In this document: one piece after another, positions 1 to 8,684 of the stretch | Layout: the number at the start of each line of letters is the position of its first letter | Position numbering within the stretch: position 1 is the first letter of the stretch | DNA from: Ruegeria halocynthiae | GTDB lineage: Bacteria > Pseudomonadota > Alphaproteobacteria > Rhodobacterales > Rhodobacteraceae | Assembly (NCBI RefSeq): GCF_000743705.1 | Contig: NZ_JQEZ01000001.1 | Coordinates: 302,070 to 366,069, forward strand | DNA length: 64,000 nt | Direction of reading: 5' to 3' | Notes under the pieces: model-generated | What the model was told of the DNA's origin: nothing | Databases searched by the model: none | Seen by the model: only the letters and a program-made list of their open reading frames with translations | Translations under genes and position numbers: made by a program

Positions 1-168
1 CTCGTGTCGACCGACTTTAACCATACCGAAGAAAGCTCCATCTTCGCGCCCGATCAGACCCGCGTCGTAGACAACCGCATGGTTCGCGTGCTGGCCTGGT
101 ATGACAACGAGTGGGCCTTCTCGGTTCGCATGGCCGACGTCGCCGTCGCCATGGGCCGGCTTAACTAA
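1..168 (+). CDS. gap: Glyceraldehyde-3-phosphate dehydrogenase, C-terminal fragment (cut by window edge)
   Basis: The open frame enters from the left edge and ends at TAA. Its last 55 residues contain the GAPDH C-terminal signature VRVLAWYDNEWAFSVRM. The enzyme oxidises glyceraldehyde-3-phosphate to 1,3-bisphosphoglycerate in central carbon metabolism. The same region of the complete paralog starting at 466 reads VRVLAWYDNEWGFSNRM, so two related but clearly diverged GAPDH genes lie in tandem. The N-terminal cofactor domain and catalytic Cys lie outside the window, so the NAD or NADP preference of this copy cannot be judged. Confidence 0.95.
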   Translation, partial: LVSTDFNHTEESSIFAPDQTRVVDNRMVRVLAWYDNEWAFSVRMADVAVAMGRLN

Positions 169-194
169 GATCGATTTGAAATCTTGAACCTTTT

Positions 195-224
195 TGCCCG
201 CTCAGGTTATCTGGGCGGGCTTTT
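195..224 (+). terminator. Intrinsic terminator after the first gap gene
   Basis: A 10-bp stem (GCCCGCTCAG pairing with CTGGGCGGGC, one mismatch) with a 5-nt loop is followed by TTTT. It begins about 27 nt after the gap stop codon. Confidence 0.75.
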
Positions 225-239
225 CCGTTCGGGGCCCAA

Positions 240-383
240 ATGACCAATCAAATCGCTATCTGGCTTGGCCTGCTTATTCTTGGCGGGATCATCATCGACT
301 ATATCGTGGTTGGCCCCGAGCATCTGCTGTTCCTCGGCAAGAAACTTTACGCCTTTCTGGATTGGATCGCCTTCTGGCGCTGA
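240..383 (+). CDS. Small single-pass membrane protein (47 aa) between two gap genes
   Basis: This 47-residue frame runs from ATG to TGA. It has one hydrophobic segment (about residues 5-24, including LGLLILGGIIID) followed by a tail containing GPEHLLFLGKKLYAFLDW. The charged and aromatic C-terminal tail and clean ATG-to-stop frame look protein-like. From memory, similar small proteins occur beside gap genes in Rhodobacteraceae, but this was not checked. It lies just downstream of the gap terminator and 82 nt before the next gap gene, and no strong ribosome binding site is evident. Function unknown. Confidence 0.6.
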   Translation: MTNQIAIWLGLLILGGIIIDYIVVGPEHLLFLGKKLYAFLDWIAFWR

Positions 384-465
384 CTGAGGTTTTGCTTGAC
401 TTTTCCGCTGATCCGGCTTTGTTAGCGCTAACTTATCAATGGCCGACACGCGGACGGAGCAGAAA

Positions 466-1470
466 ATGAAACTTAGACTTGCAATCAACGGATTTGGGCG
501 GATTGGGCGCGCCGTACTGCGGGCCACTATGGAAACGGGTCGCAAGGATATTGAAATCGTAGCCATTAACGATCTGGCCAAACCTGAAATCAATGCGCAT
601 CTTTTCGAATTCGACAGCGTGCATGGCCGTTACGCTAAGCCAGTGTCGCTTACCAATGATGGTCTGGACGTGGGCGCTGGTCCGATCCGCTTGTCGTCTG
701 AGCGTGATCCGGAAAACCTGCCTTGGTCCGATGTGGACGTCGTACTGGAATGCACCGGCGTATTTCGCACGCGCGAAGCCGCCGCGCGCCACTTTGCCAA
801 CGGATCGAAAAAAGTTCTGATTTCCGCCCCCGCACGCGGCGATGGGGACGTGAAAACAATTGTTTACGGGGTGAATGAAACCATGTTGACCGCCGCGGAT
901 ACCATCGTCTCGAACGCGTCTTGCACCACCAACTGCCTGTCCCCGGTCGCTGCTGCGTTGGACGTCGGGCTTGGTATCGTTCACGGCAACATGACGACCG
1001 TACACGCCTATACCGCCAGCCAACCTGTCCACGATACAGCGGGCAAAGACCCCTATCTGTCCCGGGCAGCCGCATTGTCGATGATCCCGACAACAACCGG
1101 GGCGGCATCCGCCGTGGGTCTGGTCCTGCCGCAGCTGGCCGGAAAGCTGACAGGCCAAGCCATTCGGGTTCCGACACCGAATGTTTCGGTTGTTGATCTG
1201 GTGACAGAAGTCTCTCGCCCGACGACCGAGGTAGAGGTTAACGCGCTGTTTGTTGAGGCGGCAGCCAAGATCCCCGGCGTATTGGCGGCTGAAAACCGCC
1301 CCCTGATCTCGGTCGACTTTAACCATGATTCCCACAGCTCGACCGTGTCGCTGCCCGAAACCAAAGTCACGGACGGCACGTTGGTTCGTGTACTGGCCTG
1401 GTACGACAACGAATGGGGCTTTTCGAACCGGATGCTAGATACGGCCGCGACGATGGGTGCCCTAAGCTAA
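466..1470 (+). CDS. gap: Type I glyceraldehyde-3-phosphate dehydrogenase (second copy)
   Basis: A full-length 334-residue GAPDH. The N-terminal Rossmann motif is INGFGRIGRAV (about residues 6-16), an Asp near residue 36 sits where NAD-type enzymes have it, and the catalytic Cys153 is in SNASCTTNCLSP. The C-terminal signature WYDNEWGFSNRM is present. I chose the ATG at 466 because GGAGC lies 7 nt upstream and the protein then begins MKLRLAINGFG as in the family. An in-frame ATG at 439 would add nine unlikely residues. The stop codon overlaps the convergent coaD stop by 9 bp. Whether this copy is glycolytic or gluconeogenic cannot be told. Confidence 0.95.
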   Translation: MKLRLAINGFGRIGRAVLRATMETGRKDIEIVAINDLAKPEINAHLFEFDSVHGRYAKPVSLTNDGLDVGAGPIRLSSERDPENLPWSDVDVVLECTGVFRTREAAARHFANGSKKVLISAPARGDGDVKTIVYGVNETMLTAADTIVSNASCTTNCLSPVAAALDVGLGIVHGNMTTVHAYTASQPVHDTAGKDPYLSRAAALSMIPTTTGAASAVGLVLPQLAGKLTGQAIRVPTPNVSVVDLVTEVSRPTTEVEVNALFVEAAAKIPGVLAAENRPLISVDFNHDSHSSTVSLPETKVTDGTLVRVLAWYDNEWGFSNRMLDTAATMGALS

Positions 1471-1953
1471 CCGCTCGCGCAGCGCGGCGTTGACGCGGGG
1501 CGTGACGAATTTCGACACGTCCCCGTCCAGTCGCGCGATCTCTTTGACCAGTTTCGACGCAATCGCCTGATGCCGCGCTTCGGCCATCAAAAACACGGTT
1601 TCGATCGAGTCGTCCAGGACCCGATTCATTCCAACCATCTGAAATTCATATTCAAAATCCGCCACAGCCCGCAGCCCGCGCACGATGATCTGGGCGCCCA
1701 CGTCACGCGCGCAGTTGATCAGCAGGTTTTCAAAAGGATGGGCAACGATTTCCGTTCCGGTCTGCTCGGACAGGTGGGCGCATTCCACCTCTATCATCGC
1801 GACGCGTTCTTCCAACGAGAACAAAGGCCCCTTATCCCGGTTTATCGCGACACCGATTACAAGTTTATCCACCAGGGCCGACGCGCGCCGGATGATGTCG
1901 ATATGACCCAAGGTGATCGGATCAAAAGTTCCGGGATACAATCCAACCCTCAT
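1462..1953 (-). CDS. coaD: Pantetheine-phosphate adenylyltransferase
   Basis: The 163-residue product is the usual length for CoaD, which transfers AMP from ATP to 4'-phosphopantetheine in the penultimate step of coenzyme A synthesis. The nucleotidyltransferase motif PGTFDPITLGH sits at residues 7-17, and the C-terminal ISSS-type region reads IASKLVKEIA. The start MRVGLYPGTF has an AGGAGG ribosome binding site 6 nt upstream; a longer frame reaching 2013 has no support. The gene is convergent with gap and its 3' end overlaps it by 9 bp. Confidence 0.96.
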   Translation of the reverse strand: MRVGLYPGTFDPITLGHIDIIRRASALVDKLVIGVAINRDKGPLFSLEERVAMIEVECAHLSEQTGTEIVAHPFENLLINCARDVGAQIIVRGLRAVADFEYEFQMVGMNRVLDDSIETVFLMAEARHQAIASKLVKEIARLDGDVSKFVTPRVNAALRERLA

Positions 1954-2038
1954 CAGAGCCTCCTGCGCAATAATATTTCTGCGCAAGCAAACATAACTCT
2001 GCCGCAGGTGCAAGAGGTCGCATCACCGGATCAGGGCA

Positions 2039-2476
2039 TCAATGCCCCATTATCATGCCTTCCAACGCGTCTTTTTCCATGGCCAGTTCAGCCAGTTGGG
2101 CCTTGACCACATCGCCAAGCGTTACGATGCCAATCAACTTGCCGTCTTCGACCACGGGCATGTGGCGAAAGCGCCCTTCGGTCATTTGCGACATGATATC
2201 CTGAACGGAATCCTGCTGTTTTGCCGTGACCAGATCGCTGGTCATGTAGGCGCTGACCGGCTGGTTCAGGCACCCGCTGCCGCTGGCGGCCAGTTCGCGC
2301 ACGATGTCACGTTCCGACAGAATGCCCGTTGCCGTCTCGCCGCCATCCTCGGACACAACTACCGTCCCGATCCGCTTATCCGCTAGTATTTTTGAGGCCT
2401 CGGACACCGTGATCGAAGGGCTTACCGTTTCAACCCCTCCAGTGGCCTTGGATTTCAGAATTGCCTGGACAAGCAT
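2039..2476 (-). CDS. CBS-domain protein
   Basis: A 145-residue protein made almost entirely of two CBS repeats. The first is around residues 10-70 (containing GTVVVSEDGGETATGILSER) and the second around 75-135 (containing HMPVVEDGKLIGIVTLGD). Stand-alone CBS pairs bind adenosine nucleotides and usually tune a partner protein. It lies 85 bp upstream of coaD on the same strand. No catalytic domain is present, so the partner is unknown. Confidence 0.9.
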   Translation of the reverse strand: MLVQAILKSKATGGVETVSPSITVSEASKILADKRIGTVVVSEDGGETATGILSERDIVRELAASGSGCLNQPVSAYMTSDLVTAKQQDSVQDIMSQMTEGRFRHMPVVEDGKLIGIVTLGDVVKAQLAELAMEKDALEGMIMGH

Positions 2477-2536
2477 ATGCGTAACCTCCGAAATAACTTC
2501 CTGTTTTCCAAAGCGTTGCCGGAATGTCCAAACCTG

Positions 2537-3439
2537 TCAAGGTGAAGCTTCGGCTTCAAGCCGCTCAACCTCTTCGCGAATGCCCTGCGTCAGGGCCTGG
2601 GCAAACCGGTTCAACCTTTCATTTCGCTGATCCCCCTGATGACGCACCAGATGGAAACTGCGCGTCAGACTCACCTGATCCGTCAGGATTTTCTTCAGGT
2701 TCGGGTGAAAAGGCAGGGTGAAATCATGCGCCACACACACTCCGGATCCCAAAGTAACCTGCCGCAATTGAACCGAGACCGAGTTCGATGCAAGCGCGAC
2801 ACGGTCAACGCCGATTTCCACCAGATAGTCCAACTCACGATCAAAGATCATATCCGGAATGTAACCAATCATCCTGTGGGGTTTCAGCCCTTCCACCGAA
2901 TGGATCGCTGGGTGGCTTTCCAGATACTCTTGCGTCGCGACCAGGTGCAGCTTGTAGTCGCTGATCTTCTGCACCAACAGCTTTCCGGCAGTCGGCGCGC
3001 TGACCGTAACGGCCATGTCCGCCTCGCGCCGCGACAGGTTGATGATCCGGGGCAAAGCCAGGATCTGGATGTCCAGGTCGGGGTTGGCCTTGCATATCTT
3101 CGCGCAGACCTGCGGCAGCAGGTAGTTGGCGCATCCGTCCGGTGCCCCTATCCTGATCTGACCGTTAAGCGTCTTGGACGATCCCGCCAGTGCGCCGGCT
3201 GCGGCGCGCATCGCTTCTTCGGCTTGCAGGCCATGATCCATCAGCCGTTCACCAGCGGGGGTCAGGATATAGCCCTGCTGAGATTTGGTAAAAAGCGGCC
3301 GGTCCAGCGATGTTTCCAGCCGCGCAATCCTGCGCCCAACCGTCGCAGGATCAATCTTCAGCACCCGACCGGCTGCTGACAGGCTGGATTCTCGGGCAAC
3401 GGCCAGAAAAACCCGCATATCATCCCAATTTGGCGTCAC
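2537..3439 (-). CDS. LysR-family transcriptional regulator, divergent from mmsA
   Basis: A 300-residue LysR protein. The winged helix-turn-helix covers residues 4-62 (ESSLSAAGRVLKIDPATVGR) and the substrate-binding domain follows from about residue 90 (GQIRIGAPDGCANYLLP). I chose the GTG start at 3439: it is preceded by AGAGG at 6 nt, and TPNWDDMRVFLAVARESS is a usual LysR N-terminus. The longer frame to 3493 has no homology-like content. It is divergent from mmsA across about 100 bp holding a perfect dyad, so it probably regulates mmsA and itself. The inducer is unknown; a valine-pathway intermediate is an inference. Confidence 0.92.
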   Translation of the reverse strand: MTPNWDDMRVFLAVARESSLSAAGRVLKIDPATVGRRIARLETSLDRPLFTKSQQGYILTPAGERLMDHGLQAEEAMRAAAGALAGSSKTLNGQIRIGAPDGCANYLLPQVCAKICKANPDLDIQILALPRIINLSRREADMAVTVSAPTAGKLLVQKISDYKLHLVATQEYLESHPAIHSVEGLKPHRMIGYIPDMIFDRELDYLVEIGVDRVALASNSVSVQLRQVTLGSGVCVAHDFTLPFHPNLKKILTDQVSLTRSFHLVRHQGDQRNERLNRFAQALTQGIREEVERLEAEASP

Positions 3440-3448
3440 ACCCCACCT

Positions 3449-3466
3449 CTTTGCATTTTTGCAAAG
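3449..3466. promoter_or_regulatory. Perfect dyad between lysR and mmsA (candidate operator)
   Basis: CTTTGCA-TTTT-TGCAAAG is a perfect 7-bp inverted repeat with a 4-bp spacer. It lies 10 bp upstream of the lysR start and 78 bp upstream of mmsA. LysR proteins typically bind such AT-rich dyads in the divergent intergenic region. Confidence 0.5.
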
Positions 3467-3543
3467 CTTCTTTGAATTATTGCCCCTGTTCAACCAATTT
3501 CTGCAAGCCTATTCTGCGCCCAAAATCACCGGAGGAATTCGCA

Positions 3544-5043
3544 ATGAATGAACTGTCCCACTTCATCAACGGCGAGAACGTTGCTGGCACGTCCGGCCGT
3601 TTTGACGACATCTTCAACCCGGCCACAGGCGAGGTGCAGTATAAATGCCCGATGGCCAGTGTTGCCGAAACCAATGCAGCCATTGAAAGCGCAGCAGCAG
3701 CCCAGCCTGTTTGGGGGGCAACCAACCCGCAAAAGCGTGCCCGCGTCATGATGGCGATGGTCGGCCTGATGAATCGCGACATGGACAAACTGGCCGAGGC
3801 GCTGAGCCGCGAGCACGGGAAAACCATCCCCGATGCCAAAGGCGATCTGCAGCGCGGGCTTGAGGTGATCGAATACTGCATCGGCGCACCGCAGATGCTG
3901 AAGGGCGAATACACCGACAGCGCAGGCCCGGGTATCGACATGTATTCCATGCGCCAACCGCTTGGCGTTGTTGCGTCGATCATGCCGTTCAACTTTCCGG
4001 CCATGATGCCCCTGTGGCATGTCGGCCCGGCGCTTGCCTGTGGCAACGCCGTCGTGCTGAAACCGTCCGAACGCGATCCGTCCGTCCCGCTGATGCTGGC
4101 CGAGCTGTTCGTCGAGGCCGGTCTGCCGAAAGGCGTGTTCCAGGTCGTGAACGGCGATAAAGAGGCGGTGGATACTCTGCTGGACAGCGACATCATTCAA
4201 GGCGTGTCTTTTGTCGGATCGACGCCGATTGCGCATTACATCTACTCGCGCGCGACCGCGAACGGGAAACGTGCGCAGTGTTTTGGCGGTGCCAAGAACC
4301 ACATGATCGTCATGCCCGACGCGGATCTGGATCAGGCGGCCGATGCCTTGGTCGGTGCTGGTTTCGGCGCAGCAGGCGAACGCTGCATGGCCGTGTCCGT
4401 CGCTGTTCCCGTGGGTGAGGATACCGCAGACGCCCTTATCGAAAAGCTGGTGCCGCGGATCGAAAAGCTGAAAGTCGGTCCCTACACCGCTGGTGATGAC
4501 GTGGACATGGGCCCCGTCGTGACCGGTGCCGCGAAAGAGCGTATTCTGGGCCTGATCAATTCGGGCATCGAACAAGGCGCCTCGCTGGTTGTCGACAACC
4601 GGGATTTCAGCTTGCAGGGCTACGAAGATGGCTTTTTTGTCGGCCCGCATCTGTTTGACCACGTGACACCCGAAATGGACATCTACAAGCAAGAGATCTT
4701 TGGCCCGGTTCTGTCCACCGTTCGCGCGGGTTCGTATGAAGAGGCGCTGAAGCTTGCCATGGACCACGAATATGGCAACGGGACCGCGATCTTTACCCGC
4801 GATGGCGACACCGCACGCGACTTTGCGTCTCGTGTGAATATCGGCATGGTTGGTGTCAATGTGCCGATCCCGGTTCCGTTGGCCTATCACACGTTTGGCG
4901 GCTGGAAAAAATCCATGTTCGGCGACCTGAACCAGCATGGTCCGGACAGCTTTAAGTTCTATACCCGGACCAAAACAGTGACGGCCCGCTGGCCTTCGGG
5001 GATTAAAGAGGGCGGCGAATTCAACTTCAAAGCCATGGATTAA
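3544..5043 (+). CDS. mmsA: CoA-acylating methylmalonate-semialdehyde dehydrogenase
   Basis: A 499-residue aldehyde dehydrogenase that converts methylmalonate semialdehyde to propionyl-CoA (and malonate semialdehyde to acetyl-CoA) at the end of valine and beta-alanine breakdown. Catalytic Cys281 lies in GAAGERCMAVSV, the oxyanion Asn150 in IMPFNFPAMMPLW, and FVGSTPIAHYIY is typical of the MmsA branch. I chose the ATG at 3544 because GGAGG lies 8 nt upstream; the open frame extends to 3310 only by chance. The rest of the valine pathway, including mmsB, lies 3.6 kb downstream on the same strand. Confidence 0.96.
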   Translation: MNELSHFINGENVAGTSGRFDDIFNPATGEVQYKCPMASVAETNAAIESAAAAQPVWGATNPQKRARVMMAMVGLMNRDMDKLAEALSREHGKTIPDAKGDLQRGLEVIEYCIGAPQMLKGEYTDSAGPGIDMYSMRQPLGVVASIMPFNFPAMMPLWHVGPALACGNAVVLKPSERDPSVPLMLAELFVEAGLPKGVFQVVNGDKEAVDTLLDSDIIQGVSFVGSTPIAHYIYSRATANGKRAQCFGGAKNHMIVMPDADLDQAADALVGAGFGAAGERCMAVSVAVPVGEDTADALIEKLVPRIEKLKVGPYTAGDDVDMGPVVTGAAKERILGLINSGIEQGASLVVDNRDFSLQGYEDGFFVGPHLFDHVTPEMDIYKQEIFGPVLSTVRAGSYEEALKLAMDHEYGNGTAIFTRDGDTARDFASRVNIGMVGVNVPIPVPLAYHTFGGWKKSMFGDLNQHGPDSFKFYTRTKTVTARWPSGIKEGGEFNFKAMD

Positions 5044-5076
5044 TCCGCCCATCCGCGGATTTCCCTTAAAACACAG

Positions 5077-5107
5077 ACCCGGCCCCGACGTGGCCGGGTT
5101 TTTTTTT
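5077..5107 (+). terminator. Intrinsic terminator after mmsA
   Basis: A perfect 8-bp stem (ACCCGGCC/GGCCGGGT) with a 7-nt loop is followed by eight T. It lies 33 bp after the mmsA stop. Confidence 0.93.
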
Positions 5108-5245
5108 CGGCAAAGCTCTGCCAATTCGGGGCGTTCTGGGCGATCTCACAAAAAATTCAGGCTTCAAACTCTGGCAAAATGGTGCGTGCATCAATATTTA
5201 GTCGGAAAAGTTTCTATCGAGCCGTTTTTGAAACCGGAGGCGACA

Positions 5246-5845
5246 TTGTCAAATTCCCGCATCACCCGCCGCTCTGCCCTGTTGGGTGTGGCGTCTATTC
5301 TGGCAACACCGGTCCTTGTGCGCGCGCAAAGCACTGATGCTTTTCCGCAGGACGAAGAAGCCATCAGCACGCAAGCACCGGTCCGGCGAAACGTATCCTC
5401 TTTCTCAAAGCAGAACTGGCAGGACCATTTTGACGAATTGGGCGTCGGTTGCCTGCTGGCGGATATCACCAGCCGCGCCGTCCATTATTGGGGTCCTGAT
5501 GGCACCTACAAGCTGTATCCCAGCTCGGTTCCGCAAAGCGAGGAACTGACCAAACGTGGATACACCAAAGTGGTCAGAAAAAGCGAAAACCCCACCTGGA
5601 CCCCGACCCCATCCATGCGTGAACGCGATCCGACACTGCCAATCCGCATGGAAGGCGGAGAGGCCGGAAACCCGCTGGGCACCCGCGCCATGTATCTGAC
5701 ATGGCCCGCCTATCTGGTGCATGGAACCTATGACACCAGAAAAATCGGTCGCCAAAGTTCATCCGGCTGCATCGGGCTTTATAACGAACATGTCGAGGAT
5801 CTGTACCCGTTGGTCCAAATCGGAACGCAAGTCCGTTTGGTTTGA
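5246..5845 (+). CDS. L,D-transpeptidase (YkuD/ErfK family), exported
   Basis: The 199-residue product has an N-terminal export signal with twin arginines (RITRRSALLGVASILATPV, ending ...VRAQ), so Tat or Sec export is likely. The YkuD catalytic region is C-terminal: HGTYDTRKIG (His159) and SSSGCIGLYNEH (nucleophile Cys175). The usual family motif is SHGCIRM/L; here the Arg is Gly. Such enzymes make 3-3 crosslinks in peptidoglycan or anchor proteins to it. I chose the TTG start at 5246 because GGAGG lies 5 nt upstream and the signal peptide begins there; the open frame back to 5090 overlaps the mmsA terminator. Confidence 0.88.
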   Translation: MSNSRITRRSALLGVASILATPVLVRAQSTDAFPQDEEAISTQAPVRRNVSSFSKQNWQDHFDELGVGCLLADITSRAVHYWGPDGTYKLYPSSVPQSEELTKRGYTKVVRKSENPTWTPTPSMRERDPTLPIRMEGGEAGNPLGTRAMYLTWPAYLVHGTYDTRKIGRQSSSGCIGLYNEHVEDLYPLVQIGTQVRLV

Positions 5846-5855
5846 CGCAAAAAGC

Positions 5856-5882
5856 CCCGATCCCAGCGATCGGGACTTTTTT
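5856..5882 (+). terminator. Intrinsic terminator after the L,D-transpeptidase gene
   Basis: A perfect 7-bp stem (CCCGATC/GATCGGG) with a 5-nt loop is followed by AC and a run of six T. It also lies between two converging genes and may limit read-through into the fasciclin gene. Confidence 0.85.
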
Positions 5883-5899
5883 CTGGTAAAGCCGTTGAT

Positions 5900-6376
5900 C
5901 TATTCCGGCAATATGACGGCATCAATCACATGGATGACGCCATTGCTTGCTTCGATGTCAGCTTGTACAACTTCTGCGCCGTTGACCTTCACACCATTTT
6001 TGGCATTGACGCTCAGACGGTCGCCTTGAACCGTCAGAACCTTTGCACGTTTGCCCGCAATGTCACCTGACATGACCTTTGCCGGAACCACGTGATACGT
6101 CAGAATTTCAACCAGTTGGTCTTTGTTTTCAGGCAACAGCAGGGTTTCCACTGTTCCTTCGGGCAATGCGGCAAAGGCGTCGTCCGTTGGGGCAAATACG
6201 GTGAACGGGCCGTCGCCCTTGAGTGTATCCACCAATCCAGCGGCCTGAACGGCAGCGACCAATGTTGTGAATGAACCGGCCGAAACCGCAGTGTCCACAA
6301 TATCCGCTGCCTGTGCTTTTACAGGCAGGGCAAGTGCAAATGCGGCGGCAGCGCCCATAAGTGTACGGCGAAACAT
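5900..6376 (-). CDS. Secreted fasciclin (FAS1) domain protein
   Basis: A 158-residue protein: signal peptide ([23 protein letters not shown]) and then one FAS1 domain. The domain shows [19 protein letters not shown] near residue 60 and the C-terminal [14 protein letters not shown] box. FAS1 domains mediate adhesion or matrix binding at the cell surface. I prefer the ATG at 6376, with GGAG 9 nt upstream, over the in-frame ATG at 6385, which abuts the purine-rich site. Single-domain bacterial forms of this length are common; the partner is unknown. Confidence 0.93.
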   Translation of the reverse strand: MFRRTLMGAAAAFALALPVKAQAADIVDTAVSAGSFTTLVAAVQAAGLVDTLKGDGPFTVFAPTDDAFAALPEGTVETLLLPENKDQLVEILTYHVVPAKVMSGDIAGKRAKVLTVQGDRLSVNAKNGVKVNGAEVVQADIEASNGVIHVIDAVILPE

Positions 6377-6447
6377 GGCTGTCATCTCCTCTCCAGCTTG
6401 TTATGGAAAGGGGTACGGAGGCTTAACCGCGCCGGATCACTTTGAGG

Positions 6448-7299
6448 TCACTTTTCCTTGACCTGAACCCAGATGCTTTGCGCCCGCCCGTCTTTCAAAA
6501 AGGGCAGCGCCTCAACCGCGTCAGGGCGATCCTGTTGCAGGAAGTATCCCGGCCAAAGCATTGAATACGCACCAGATTGCAGCAAAGCGTGCAGCATGTA
6601 CTGCTCACCCCAACCCGGGCAGTCGTAAAAGAACCGCTTGGGGTATTCGTAGGGTAGAAAAACATCGTGTACATGAATTACCACACCAGCTTTCAGCGTG
6701 GGAATGATCCGGCAGAAAAGATGGGCGACATCATTGCTCATGCGGACAACATGGCTGGAATCGATGAACAGCACATCACCTGCCTCAAGCTGTTCGAACA
6801 GCGCGGGGTCGACCTCCTCAAGCCGTTTTTGTTCGAACTGATCGACCACATGGGCGATGTCGGCACGGGGATAAGGATCAATCGCCGTGACCTGCGCTTG
6901 CAAGTCACCATCAAGGATTGCCTGCCTTGTGACGCGGGTAGAGTTGCCGCAGCCAACTTCGATCACGCGCTTGGGTTTGTAACGGCGGATCATAAGATAC
7001 AGCGCGTCCGCATCCGGGCTGTCGTAGTAACCGTTGCCCGCACGATACCCGGTCTTATTGCGCGCGGGGTCTTTCAGGGCCTTTAGATCCTGCGCGTGGG
7101 TTTTGTATTCCTCGGCCAACTGCCCGATGTCGAAATTCGCCATCCCGGGTGAAAGGGCATAGGCAGGTCGGGTCAATCCCCCTGCCCGCTCGAACGCCTC
7201 AAGCCGGGCGCGCTCGTCCCGTTCGGTCACCTTGTCGATCAGCTTCACTCCGAACCGATCAAGAGCGGCATTCAGCCGTGGAAATTTCCTGGGTTTCAC
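6448..7299 (-). CDS. Class I SAM-dependent methyltransferase
   Basis: A 283-residue protein with a methyltransferase fold. The SAM-binding motif I is RVIEVGCGNSTRVT (about residues 110-123), followed by VTAIDPYPR with the acidic residue of motif II, and DVLFIDSSHVV and HVHDVFLPYEYP, which are typical of the Methyltransf_24 type. The substrate cannot be inferred. It is divergent from the ligase gene at 7439 across 139 bp in which I see no clear promoter. Confidence 0.8.
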   Translation of the reverse strand: MKPRKFPRLNAALDRFGVKLIDKVTERDERARLEAFERAGGLTRPAYALSPGMANFDIGQLAEEYKTHAQDLKALKDPARNKTGYRAGNGYYDSPDADALYLMIRRYKPKRVIEVGCGNSTRVTRQAILDGDLQAQVTAIDPYPRADIAHVVDQFEQKRLEEVDPALFEQLEAGDVLFIDSSHVVRMSNDVAHLFCRIIPTLKAGVVIHVHDVFLPYEYPKRFFYDCPGWGEQYMLHALLQSGAYSMLWPGYFLQQDRPDAVEALPFLKDGRAQSIWVQVKEK

Positions 7300-7438
7300 G
7301 CGGGGCTCCGGGTTGGGTCACTGTGTTCCCTGCTCCTTACCCTTGCCGACGGGGGCATCGCAAGAACCCCACGCTCAAACACTTGGCAAAAAGGCAATTT
7401 CCGTATTCACTGATATGCATTGAATAGCGAGGGCCGCC

Positions 7439-8554
7439 ATGCAGCAGGATTACACGCTGGGCATCGAAGAAGAGTATCTGCTTGTCGATCGCGACAGCCT
7501 GCAACTTGCCAAAGCGCCAGCCGCCCTGATGAACGCCTGCCAAACCGATTTCCAGGGACAGGTCAGCCCCGAGTTCCTGCAATGCCAGATTGAGGTTGGC
7601 ACTCGCCCCCACACGACCATCGCAACCGCGCGCGAAGACCTGAAACGCCTGCGATCCTGTGTTGCCCAGCGTGCGGCTGAATATAACCTCGCGCCGATTG
7701 CCGTGTCCTGCCATCCGTTTGCCGATTGGAAGACACAGCACCACACGCGCAAAGATCGGTATGACGCGCTGTATCATGCGCTTGGCGGTGTTGCGCGGCG
7801 CATGTTGATATGTGGAATGCACGTTCATGTCGGCGTTGATGATCCGGCTTTACGGGCCGATCTGATGCCGCAGCTGTCCTATTTCCTGCCACATTTACTG
7901 GCGCTGTCCACGTCCTCACCCTACTGGAATGGCGAGGACACGGGGTTGTCGTCCTATCGCCTGACCGTGTTTGACAATCTGCCCCGCACTGGCCTGCCAC
8001 CGGATTTGGCCAGTTGGACGGATTACGAACGTACCACGGGCATTCTGGTCGAACTGGGCGTGATCGAAGACACATCGAAGATCTGGTGGGATTTACGTCC
8101 CTCACACCGGTTTCCAACGCTTGAAACACGCATCATGGATGTGCAGCCACGAATGGAACACGCGCTGTCGCTGGCGGCGATGGTTCAGGCCCTGACCAGA
8201 ATGCTGTGCCGCCTGAAGGATCGAAATCAGCGTTGGCGTCAATATGATCGGTTTCTGATCGGCGAAAACCGCTGGCGCGCACAGCGTTACGGTGTGGGCG
8301 AAGGGATGATCGACTTCGGCGACCGCTCCATCAAACCCATGCCCGAGCTTATGGGAGAGCTTATGGGTATGTTGGCCGAAGATGCCGAGGCCCTGGGAAC
8401 CATGCCCGAACTTGCCCGGTTGCAGCAAATAGCACAAAATGGGACGTCGGCCACCAGACAACGCCGGGTCCACGCAGAAGCCGCCGCAAGGGACGAAGAT
8501 GCTGGCAAAGCGGTCGTACAGCATTTGATTGATGAATATCACGCCGACTTGTAG
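7439..8554 (+). CDS. Carboxylate-amine ligase of the GCS2 / YbdK family
   Basis: A 371-residue protein that opens with [14 protein letters not shown], the N-terminal signature of the glutamate-cysteine ligase 2 family. [15 protein letters not shown] and [18 protein letters not shown] are further conserved blocks around the ATP and metal site. YbdK of E. coli has weak glutamate-cysteine ligase activity, but the physiological substrate in this branch is not established. The ATG lies after GAGGG. It stands alone between a methyltransferase and the valine-pathway operon. Confidence 0.9.
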   Translation: MQQDYTLGIEEEYLLVDRDSLQLAKAPAALMNACQTDFQGQVSPEFLQCQIEVGTRPHTTIATAREDLKRLRSCVAQRAAEYNLAPIAVSCHPFADWKTQHHTRKDRYDALYHALGGVARRMLICGMHVHVGVDDPALRADLMPQLSYFLPHLLALSTSSPYWNGEDTGLSSYRLTVFDNLPRTGLPPDLASWTDYERTTGILVELGVIEDTSKIWWDLRPSHRFPTLETRIMDVQPRMEHALSLAAMVQALTRMLCRLKDRNQRWRQYDRFLIGENRWRAQRYGVGEGMIDFGDRSIKPMPELMGELMGMLAEDAEALGTMPELARLQQIAQNGTSATRQRRVHAEAAARDEDAGKAVVQHLIDEYHADL

Positions 8555-8684
8555 CCGTTCAGATACTTCGCCGCATATTAGCCCACAACCGATCAGCGCA
8601 AGGAATTGCTGGTCGTGCAAAATTTCTGTAAGGATTGCGAAATAAACACTCGTTCAATTCATCAGGCAGCGTGGGAGGCAAGCC

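Noticed and set aside
439-465. Upstream ATG start for the second gap gene
   Set aside because: It adds nine residues absent from GAPDH N-termini and lacks a ribosome binding site; the ATG at 466 has one.
1965-1986. TGCGCA-N10-TGCGCA repeat upstream of coaD as an operator
   Set aside because: TGCGCA is self-complementary and common in GC-rich DNA. It lies just upstream of the ribosome binding site, with no other support.
3526-5124. A 532-codon minus-strand frame
   Set aside because: Antisense to mmsA; no recognisable domain.
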